Source of the DNA: Fidelibacterota bacterium
GTDB taxonomy: Bacteria; Marinisomatota; Marinisomatia; Marinisomatales; UBA8229
Reading direction: 5' to 3'
Assembly: GCA_002686675.1 (NCBI GenBank)
Contig: NYYF01000033.1
Location: forward strand, 1 to 6,596
Length of the DNA: 6,596 nucleotides
A program made the position numbers and the translations under genes. Below the pieces are notes generated by a model. The model did no database searches. It was given only the letters and a program-made list of their open reading frames with translations, and had not been told where the DNA came from. Below, piece by piece: positions 1-5,803 of the stretch (position 1 is the stretch's first letter; each line of letters opens with the position of its first letter).

Positions 1-1062
1 GCAATAAGGGAGTGAATGGTCAGCTGTCTCTCTAGATTCAGGGTGATATTTAGCAGGATCAAATAGGATATCATAGGCCTGGGCAAAACAGGTAACCTTC
101 ACTTCCTGGATATCTGTGTAATCCAGGTCATTATTAATCATGGCATTCAATACACAGGACAAATGAGTGTGCGTTAACGCTTCAGTTGGAAATGCCTTCA
201 TACTGCATTCCATTATTTTGTAGCTATCACCTAAACCCCCAACAAGGGCATCCACATCCCAGCTCCAAGATGACACACCGTCCCGACCTTCCATATCAGT
301 GGGATTCAGTGATTCATCCTTGGCATTCCATCCGATGAATGCATCCATAAAACCTTCCTTACCTTCAATTACTTTTTCCGTGCCAGAATAGCCTTTCTGT
401 GCCATCAATGCGGCGAAGACACCGGATTGAACAGCCATAGGATCTACAGTGTTTTTCATCATGGTGAGTTTCCCTGCTGTAGGGCAGCCAATAGTATGGT
501 TATGAGAACCGGATATCCCAATAGCGTTTACCATCTGGTTCACATCCAGCCCCAAGAGCTTTCCGGCTACGAGGGGAGAGACAAACTGAGTGAGTGTAGC
601 ATGGTGCCATTTCCGTTCGCGGACACCTGGTTTTGCAAATAAACAGAGACGCTGCTCAAATTCATAGGCTAGAACAATAGCCACCATAACATCCTTCATA
701 TTGGTGTTTACTAGTTCTCCAACTGCCCAGGCTGCCGGAATGATATCTGATGGGTGAGAGGGATCTTCCTTCCAGTAAATATCATTAAAATCCAGCGCCC
801 GGACCATGAGGGAATTGATCAACGTGGCATTGACAGCCGGTAACTTATCGCCAAATCCAAGAACAGTGGATTCACCTTTGCCACCCATTTCCATATAAAT
901 ATCCCGGATGATATTCACATCCCTGGTATGATACCCACCATAGGCACAGCCTATGGAATCATACATATAGCGTTTCACCTCATAAATTACATCCTCCGGC
1001 AGGTTTTCAAATTTTAATCCAACTGCATATTCAGCAATTTGTCTGGAAATTGATTTATCCAT
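1..1062 (-). CDS. MmgE/PrpD-family dehydratase (2-methylcitrate dehydratase-like), 3' end beyond window
   Basis: The minus strand reads open for 354 codons from ATG at 1062 to the left edge, so the C-terminus is missing; family members are usually about 450-480 residues. The translation begins MDKSISRQIAEYAV. Family marks seen: VNATLINSLMVRALDFND (residues 77-94), HPSD (103-106), a WHHATLTQF...AGKLLGL stretch (152-171), MMKNTVDPMAVQSG (201-214), KAFPTE (289-294) and the late signature KYHPESRETADHSLPY (338-353). MmgE/PrpD proteins dehydrate 2-methylcitrate or citrate to the cis-aconitate form; the same fold includes cis-aconitate decarboxylase (ACOD1). By analogy with ACOD1, D91/D94, H103, H153 or H154 and K203 are candidate active-site residues. 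The start is supported by AGGGA, which overlaps the dehydrogenase stop codon 8 nt upstream and implies translational coupling. The family is certain. The substrate is not: homocitrate, citrate and 2-methylcitrate are all possible given the neighbours. No signal peptide is seen, so it is probably cytosolic. Confidence 0.9.
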   Translation of the reverse strand, partial: MDKSISRQIAEYAVGLKFENLPEDVIYEVKRYMYDSIGCAYGGYHTRDVNIIRDIYMEMGGKGESTVLGFGDKLPAVNATLINSLMVRALDFNDIYWKEDPSHPSDIIPAAWAVGELVNTNMKDVMVAIVLAYEFEQRLCLFAKPGVRERKWHHATLTQFVSPLVAGKLLGLDVNQMVNAIGISGSHNHTIGCPTAGKLTMMKNTVDPMAVQSGVFAALMAQKGYSGTEKVIEGKEGFMDAFIGWNAKDESLNPTDMEGRDGVSSWSWDVDALVGGLGDSYKIMECSMKAFPTEALTHTHLSCVLNAMINNDLDYTDIQEVKVTCFAQAYDILFDPAKYHPESRETADHSLPYC

Positions 1063-1070
1063 TCTTGTCC

Positions 1071-2267
1071 CTATAATTTGTCAATGATCGCATCTGCCAT
1101 TTGAGCGGTGGATGCAGCACCTTTTTCAACCACATCTGCCTTCCCGGACATCTTTGCCATGTCATAGGTCTGTACTTTGCCCTCCACGACCACTTCAGCT
1201 ATCGCTTTTCGGATATTTCCGGCAATATTCTGTTCATCAACAAAGTCCAGCATCATGCAAGCTGACTCTACCATGGCAATGGGATTCACAATTGACACCG
1301 GATAATCGGCATATTTGGGCGCACTGCCGTGTGTTGGTTCGAAAACGCCGATACCCGTTTCAGGGTTGTACTGGGCACTGCAGGCAAATCCAAGGCCTCC
1401 TATAAGCCCGGCAAAACCATCAGACACAATATCACCAAACATGTTTCCTGCTACAATAACGCCGTAATTCTCCGGATTCTTGGTAAGCCACATCATCTGG
1501 GCATCGATATTCGTATTCCACAGTTCAATGCCGGGAAAGTCTGCTGTCTGAATCTGTTGCGCCATTTTATACATCATTCCCGATGTTTCCCGGATTACAT
1601 TGGGTTTTTCACACACCGTAACAGACTTGTAGCTATACTTTTTGGCATGCTCAAATGCAGCGCGAACTATTCGCTCTGTATATTTTTTCGTAAATATCCG
1701 GGTAGAAACGGATACTTCTTCAACAGGAGCATCTCCAAAATTTTGGCTAAATTTTGGATGTGTCATAAGGGCATCATACACCTGTGATGGTGGATTGCTC
1801 CATTCCACACCGCCGTATAAACCCTCTGTGTTCTGCCGGAAGATGGCCACATCTACTTTGGGTTCTTCTATAGTGCCATTGGGACCTCTTCGGATAAAAT
1901 TCATGGGGTTCCCTGTATAGGTCCGACATGGGCGAAGACAGATATCAAGGCCAAAATGCTGGCGGAGGCCAACGATGGGGCTGGAATATACCAATCTCTT
2001 TTCCTGAAGTTCTGGTGCTAACTCTTCAAATGCTTCATCTTTTGGTTTGGATGTAATAGCACCGAAAAGGCCGATTTTATGTACTGCAATTAAATCTAAA
2101 GTACGTTGAGGTAGTGGATTTCCTTCTGTACACCAGAATTCCCAGCCAATATCGCCTTCTACATAATCCGCTTCAAACCCTGCAGCATCCAATACACGTA
2201 CGGATTCCTCCAGTACCACTTTGCCAATGCCATCACCCGGGAGGCATACAATGTTATGCTTTTCCAT
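1071..2267 (-). CDS. Isocitrate/homoisocitrate-type decarboxylating dehydrogenase
   Basis: This 398-residue protein belongs to the beta-decarboxylating dehydrogenase family (isocitrate, 3-isopropylmalate, homoisocitrate). It would oxidise and decarboxylate a 2-hydroxy-3-carboxy acid to a 2-oxoacid with NAD(P)+ in the cytosol. Motifs in order: PGDGIG (10-15); substrate loop SSPIVGLR (95-102); CLRP (110-113); RQNTEGLYGG (144-153, usually RENTE); EKPNV with catalytic Lys221; metal ligands D255, D279 and D283 in FGDIVSDGFAGLIGGLG; and coenzyme motif HGSAPKYA (313-320). The substrate loop matches the SSPIVALR of yeast homoisocitrate dehydrogenase, with Ile98 where E. coli isocitrate dehydrogenase has Asn115. 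By contrast, K318-Y319 align with K344-Y345 of the E. coli enzyme, which bind the 2'-phosphate of NADP. About 14 extra residues precede the substrate loop. The ATG follows AAGGGA with suitable spacing, 11 nt after the asparaginase stop. The family is certain; the choice between isocitrate and homoisocitrate is open. Confidence 0.93.
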   Translation of the reverse strand: MEKHNIVCLPGDGIGKVVLEESVRVLDAAGFEADYVEGDIGWEFWCTEGNPLPQRTLDLIAVHKIGLFGAITSKPKDEAFEELAPELQEKRLVYSSPIVGLRQHFGLDICLRPCRTYTGNPMNFIRRGPNGTIEEPKVDVAIFRQNTEGLYGGVEWSNPPSQVYDALMTHPKFSQNFGDAPVEEVSVSTRIFTKKYTERIVRAAFEHAKKYSYKSVTVCEKPNVIRETSGMMYKMAQQIQTADFPGIELWNTNIDAQMMWLTKNPENYGVIVAGNMFGDIVSDGFAGLIGGLGFACSAQYNPETGIGVFEPTHGSAPKYADYPVSIVNPIAMVESACMMLDFVDEQNIAGNIRKAIAEVVVEGKVQTYDMAKMSGKADVVEKGAASTAQMADAIIDKL

Positions 2268-2278
2268 AATCTTCCCTT

Positions 2279-3241
2279 TTAATTTATGATTCCTTTCACT
2301 GGGTATAATTCGTTCTTGTCATCAGATGAAAGTGCATATTTAAATCCCTTCCGAATTGCTGCCGCTCCGATTTCTCCATCCTTTCGCAGGGCAATGTATG
2401 CGATCTGAAATTCTGGATTACCATTATGTCGGTTAACAGTTCGTCCCAATGCCTCCTCACACGCAATTTGAGGGGCGTGGCCTTGACGCATAAGCTCCAC
2501 TATCAGAAAACTTCCTGCTGCCTTTATCACTTCTTCTCCACGGCCTGTTGCTCCTGCAGCCCCGACTTCGTTATCAACGTATAATCCTGCACCGATGATG
2601 GGACTATCTCCTACCCGGCCAGGAATCTTGAATGCAAGACCGCTGGTAGTACAGGCACCAGCCATATTTCCACCTAAATCCTGAGCTAATAGACTAATAG
2701 TGTCGTGATCATCATTGGGTGCTAAATCATTCTTTTTACTCATATTCTTCTTCCATTTCAGCCAGGCTGTGCGGGATTTTTCAGTCAGTAAATTTTCTTC
2801 CTTGAATCCGTGAGAAATGGCAAAGTTCTTCGCTCCATTTCCTGCCAGCATTACATGATCCGTTTCTTCCATTACTTTCCGTGCCACTGAAATTGGATGC
2901 TTAATATCCTGAAGATATGCTACAGATCCAGCATTTCCCTGTGAATCCATGATACAGGCATCCAAAGTTACATGCCCATCCCTATCTGGACGGCCGCCAA
3001 ATCCTACAGACTGAATAGTTGGATCAGCTTCAGATATTTTTACACCTGCTTCAACTGCATCCAAAGCACTGCCTTCAGAACGTAACACTTTCATGGCTTC
3101 TTCATTAGCATTAATCCCATGATTCCATGTGGAAATTGCCACTGGCTTCCTTGAACGTTTGATTGTTTTAATATCTACCAGAATCAAGGCGGGGGCTGCA
3201 GCTGTTACAAGCCCAGTTTTAATAAAATCTCTCCTATCCAT
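2279..3241 (-). CDS. N4-(beta-N-acetylglucosaminyl)-L-asparaginase (glycosylasparaginase), Tat signal
   Basis: This 320-residue protein is a glycosylasparaginase of the Ntn-hydrolase superfamily. Such enzymes cleave the GlcNAc-Asn bond of glycoasparagine and self-process into alpha and beta chains. The sequence is very like the Elizabethkingia (Flavobacterium) meningoseptica enzyme: STWNHG (37-42), SVGFGGRPDRDGHVTLDAC (78-96), HDT (179-181), ACTTSG (196-201), GRVGDSPIIGAG (208-219) and ATGRGEE (231-237). Thr181 should become the N-terminal nucleophile after cleavage between D180 and T181, leaving a beta chain of 140 residues. The N-terminus MDRRDFIKTG followed by an apolar, Ala-rich stretch (11-22) is a twin-arginine signal, so export in folded form to the periplasm is likely. 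This supports the chosen start. One base separates the ATG from the hydratase stop, and AAAGGA lies 6 nt upstream, so translation is probably coupled. All key residues are present. Activity on other beta-aspartyl amides cannot be excluded. Confidence 0.95.
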   Translation of the reverse strand: MDRRDFIKTGLVTAAAPALILVDIKTIKRSRKPVAISTWNHGINANEEAMKVLRSEGSALDAVEAGVKISEADPTIQSVGFGGRPDRDGHVTLDACIMDSQGNAGSVAYLQDIKHPISVARKVMEETDHVMLAGNGAKNFAISHGFKEENLLTEKSRTAWLKWKKNMSKKNDLAPNDDHDTISLLAQDLGGNMAGACTTSGLAFKIPGRVGDSPIIGAGLYVDNEVGAAGATGRGEEVIKAAGSFLIVELMRQGHAPQIACEEALGRTVNRHNGNPEFQIAYIALRKDGEIGAAAIRKGFKYALSSDDKNELYPVKGIIN

Positions 3242-3242
3242 C

Positions 3243-5213
3243 CTAAATCCTTTCTTTTACCCAATTCTCCAATCCTCCGGTGACGATCATTTCCTGTGCT
3301 GCCGCCCCAACAGGGGGCAGGGGATATTCTGTATCATTTACCCCTATCACAGATGCCGAAAAATCGATTGTGGCATCCATTCCAGTCTTTTTCGTTAAAT
3401 TTTCCATACCAAACATATCTTTTAAGTCATTTATGAGTTCGGGTGCTTCCAGAACCAGAAAACCATTATTAATTGCATTCCGTTTATAGGTTTGACTAAA
3501 TGAACCTGCCAATATCATTTGAATACCCCTGAACATCAGAGAAGTAGCTGCTTGTTCCCGAGAAGAGCCAGTACCAAAATTATAGCCTCCAACAATGATA
3601 TTACCTTTTCCTACAATCTTTCCAAACTCAGGATCATAATTTTCCATCACTACTTCAGCCATCTGTTCCGGTGTGAAATCATCATTATAGGTATATTTCC
3701 CTGGATATATTCCATCAGTATTGAGATTATCCTGATGACAAAAAATAATTTCACCTTCTAGTGTTTCAGGAAATCCGTCCAATAAAGAAATACTGCTTTG
3801 GCTGGAAGGAGGTTTCGCATTTTCTGTAATATGGCCTTCAGGAGAGAAGGTCACAAAATCAAAAGCTGGTGCAATTATTCCAGCTACAGCAGAAGCTGCC
3901 ACAATTGATGGAGAAGCTAAATAAGCTTCGGCAGTCGGGTCTCCCATTCGTCCTTTAAAATTTCGATTGGTTGCAGAAATTCCCACTTCATCAGGGCCCA
4001 ATAAGCCCATCCCCAGACCTATACAGGGGCCACAACCGGGTGGCAGGGGTGTTGCTCCAGAATCAATTAGAGTTTGCCAATCCCCTCGTCTTTGACTTTC
4101 GGCCTGAACTTCACTGGATGCAGCGGCAATATAAAATCCTACATGAGGAGCAACCTTTTTACCTTTAATGGTTTGTGCCGCTTCAGACAAATCTTCAACT
4201 CGGCTGTTTACACAGCTGACCAGATATGCCTTATTTATTTTTATATTTTGACTAAAGGCATCTTGAATATTCGTCATACTTTTTACATGGTTTGGGCCTG
4301 ATATATGAGGGGAAACTGTGTTTAGATTGAGTTGTATATGTTTTGAATAAAATGCCTTTTCATCTGGTGTTAAGGGATTACTTTTTAGTGCATTAATTCT
4401 GGATAAATTTATTCTGGGATGGGTACCATCTTCTCCATCGCTATCGGAAGGAACCCCTTCCAAGCCCCGCTCACTAATAAATTCAGATCTTTTCTTCAGC
4501 CATTCAATGGTTACTGGGTCAATTGGAAATACACCCGCTAATGCTCCCCATTCAGTCGTCATGTTAGCAATGGAAAGGCGTTCATCTATACTCAGTTCAG
4601 ATACACCGTCACCAGTAAATTCAAGAACATGATTCAACACTTCATCATTATTAAATAAACCACAAAGGGTGATAATTACATCTTTACCACTTACCCCTTT
4701 TGTAAGTTTTCCATTAAAGTCTACTTTTGTAATTTGAGGTACTTGCCACCATGTACGGCCTGTTGCCCATAATGCAGCTGCATCTGTGCGAACCACAGGA
4801 GTCCCCAGACAGCCCAACCCTCCATACATATTTGAATGACTGTCTGATGCCACTGCCATGCTACCTGGCCAGGTGTAACCTTCTTCACACATGATTTGGT
4901 GCCCTATTCCCCTGCCTGCCGGATAAAAATCTACCTCCATATCATTTGCAAATTCTTCAATACTTGCATATTTATTTAAATTGGTTTCAGATTTATCTTG
5001 AACATTATGATCCAAGGTAAATACAGGTTGCCTGGGATTGGCCATTTTCTTTGCACCGATAGTCTTAAACTTACTCATGACAGCACCAGTGTTATCATGG
5101 GTCATAACGTGTGCAGGCTGGATAGAGATAAAATCTCCAGATTGAACAATATGACCCGGTTCCAGGCCAACTGCATGTTTCTGTACAATTTTCTCAATTA
5201 GGGTCTGGGGCAT
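3243..5213 (-). CDS. Single-chain aconitase-superfamily hydratase, Lys4 (homoaconitase)-like
   Basis: This 656-residue, full-length [4Fe-4S] hydro-lyase has the large domain followed by the swivel domain in one chain. From memory of yeast Lys4 the likeness runs end to end: SGDFISIQPAHVMTHDN (25-41), FYPAGRGIGHQIM (96-108), VASDSHSNMYGGLGCLGTP (121-139), TDAAALWATGRTWWQ (143-157), IANMTTEWGALAGVFP (215-230), NTDGIYPGKYTYNDDF (498-513) and the C-terminus IVTGGLENWVKERI. Cluster ligands are Cys334 (SCVNSR) and Cys394/Cys397 (GCGPC). Substrate-site candidates are R422 in GRMGDP, GTGSSREQ (547-554) and KRNAINNG (577-584). Lys4 hydrates homoaconitate to homoisocitrate in lysine synthesis; an aconitase or isopropylmalate isomerase role is the alternative. 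It is probably cytosolic, with no targeting peptide. The start fits the Lys4 core (QTLIEKIVQ against QNLTEKIVQ), although no Shine-Dalgarno sequence precedes it. Neighbouring dehydratase and dehydrogenase genes fit one tricarboxylate route. The superfamily is certain; the substrate is inferred. Confidence 0.93.
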   Translation of the reverse strand: MPQTLIEKIVQKHAVGLEPGHIVQSGDFISIQPAHVMTHDNTGAVMSKFKTIGAKKMANPRQPVFTLDHNVQDKSETNLNKYASIEEFANDMEVDFYPAGRGIGHQIMCEEGYTWPGSMAVASDSHSNMYGGLGCLGTPVVRTDAAALWATGRTWWQVPQITKVDFNGKLTKGVSGKDVIITLCGLFNNDEVLNHVLEFTGDGVSELSIDERLSIANMTTEWGALAGVFPIDPVTIEWLKKRSEFISERGLEGVPSDSDGEDGTHPRINLSRINALKSNPLTPDEKAFYSKHIQLNLNTVSPHISGPNHVKSMTNIQDAFSQNIKINKAYLVSCVNSRVEDLSEAAQTIKGKKVAPHVGFYIAAASSEVQAESQRRGDWQTLIDSGATPLPPGCGPCIGLGMGLLGPDEVGISATNRNFKGRMGDPTAEAYLASPSIVAASAVAGIIAPAFDFVTFSPEGHITENAKPPSSQSSISLLDGFPETLEGEIIFCHQDNLNTDGIYPGKYTYNDDFTPEQMAEVVMENYDPEFGKIVGKGNIIVGGYNFGTGSSREQAATSLMFRGIQMILAGSFSQTYKRNAINNGFLVLEAPELINDLKDMFGMENLTKKTGMDATIDFSASVIGVNDTEYPLPPVGAAAQEMIVTGGLENWVKERI

Positions 5214-5224
5214 AGGGAAGGATA
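5214..5224 (-). promoter_or_regulatory. Pyrimidine-rich leader without Shine-Dalgarno before the hydratase gene
   Basis: The 11 nt between the HD-gene stop and the hydratase ATG read TATCCTTCCCT on the coding strand. They contain no purine-rich ribosome binding site, unlike the leaders of the four other genes in the operon. Upstream in the same frame there is only a TAA at 5234-5232 and no ATG, GTG or TTG between it and the annotated start, so a longer protein is excluded. The ATG also matches the start of the Lys4-like core. Initiation may depend on ribosomes terminating on the HD gene; that is inference. Confidence 0.5.
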
Positions 5225-5758
5225 TTATGCTTTAAAAGGCTCAAAAGAGACAAAGTCGGCATGATGCACAATAATAGATTCCACCGTCCGCTTTCCCATA
5301 TCCCCTTCTTTGGAGTGAGTCCCGATAATATGCTGTACTTCGGGAGGAAGGTCAAAGCGTGCAGCAATGGCTACACCACTGAATGGATGCCGAACCATTT
5401 TGCCGTAACTGCTGGTAGAGAGCTTTCCATCGACCATTTCATACTCCAGTAATTTGCCTACATCAATAAGAATGGCACCGGAGATCATGATGTCCATATC
5501 TACCTTGATTTCATCACCAAAATTATCCGCCATCTTTTTTGCAATATCTACAGCCAGCTGAACACATGTCCGCTTATGGTTCATAAACGACACATTGCAG
5601 TCCTTAATGAGGAGGGAAAATGGTATTTCTTCCAGGTCCTTTGGCTCTAATGGACTCTGTTCAATAGCATATACCCAGGCATCCAGCGTTTTTGAACGCA
5701 GGTCATCATTTTTGATCCAGTTGATTTCGGGCCAGATTTCCAGTACTTTGTCTTTCAT
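5225..5758 (-). CDS. HD-superfamily protein with Ile in place of the dyad His
   Basis: This small 177-residue cytosolic protein has HD-domain layout: H61 (MNHKRT), the dyad position ILIDVGKLLEYE (96-107), H124 (VRHPFSG), H143 and H148 (HIIGTHSKEGD), and HHAD (165-168). HD proteins are usually metal-dependent phosphohydrolases acting on nucleotides or cyclic nucleotides. The canonical LLHDIGK motif here reads LIDVGK, so the metal-binding His is Ile98 (codon ATT) beside Asp99, while the other conserved His and Asp residues remain. The protein may bind metal differently, be inactive and regulatory, or hydrolyse an unusual substrate. No partner domain is attached. The start is firm: GGGAGGT lies 3 nt before the ATG. 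The hydratase starts 11 nt after its stop, which makes it the first gene of the tight cluster. The specific function is unknown. Confidence 0.82.
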   Translation of the reverse strand: MKDKVLEIWPEINWIKNDDLRSKTLDAWVYAIEQSPLEPKDLEEIPFSLLIKDCNVSFMNHKRTCVQLAVDIAKKMADNFGDEIKVDMDIMISGAILIDVGKLLEYEMVDGKLSTSSYGKMVRHPFSGVAIAARFDLPPEVQHIIGTHSKEGDMGKRTVESIIVHHADFVSFEPFKA

Positions 5759-5803
5759 TATACCTCCCGGAATGATTTATTTCATAATTATATTAGATCA
5801 TTG
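5759..5803 (-). promoter_or_regulatory. Possible promoter, inverted repeat and strong RBS ahead of the HD gene
   Basis: This is the only gap of any size inside the cluster (45 nt). On the coding strand it holds a perfect -10-like TATAAT at 5792-5787, but the best -35 at 16-17 nt spacing matches TTGACA at only 3 of 6 positions. A 6-bp inverted repeat (AATGAT at 5802-5797, ATCATT at 5776-5771) encloses the -10 box with a 20-nt loop, and an 8-bp palindrome ATAATTAT (5784-5791) overlaps it. The ribosome binding site GGGAGG is at 5768-5763. There is no GC-rich stem or U-tract that would suggest a terminator for the upstream gene. The RBS is clear. The promoter and operator readings are weak because the DNA is AT-rich. 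Confidence 0.35.

Noticed and set aside
427..642. Plus-strand open frame of 71 codons
   Set aside because: It lies wholly antisense to the PrpD-family gene, whose opposite-strand reading shows clear family motifs. The plus-strand translation has no recognisable features.
1..1062. Left end as a cis-aconitate decarboxylase (itaconate-forming) gene
   Set aside because: The fold is shared, but the neighbouring hydratase and dehydrogenase fit a dehydratase role better, and the missing C-terminus prevents a decision from residues alone.
1112..1920. Overlapping plus-strand open frames of 92-152 codons
   Set aside because: They are antisense to the dehydrogenase gene, overlap one another in different frames, and are rich in residues typical of shadow translations.
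3129..5201. Several plus-strand open frames of 65-89 codons
   Set aside because: All are antisense to the asparaginase and hydratase genes, and none shows a motif or a plausible ribosome site with conserved context.
3243..5213. Hydratase as an ordinary TCA-cycle aconitase (AcnA/AcnB)
   Set aside because: At 656 residues it is shorter than AcnA or AcnB (about 860-900), and its motifs follow Lys4. A TCA role is not excluded functionally, so only the AcnA/AcnB family label is rejected.
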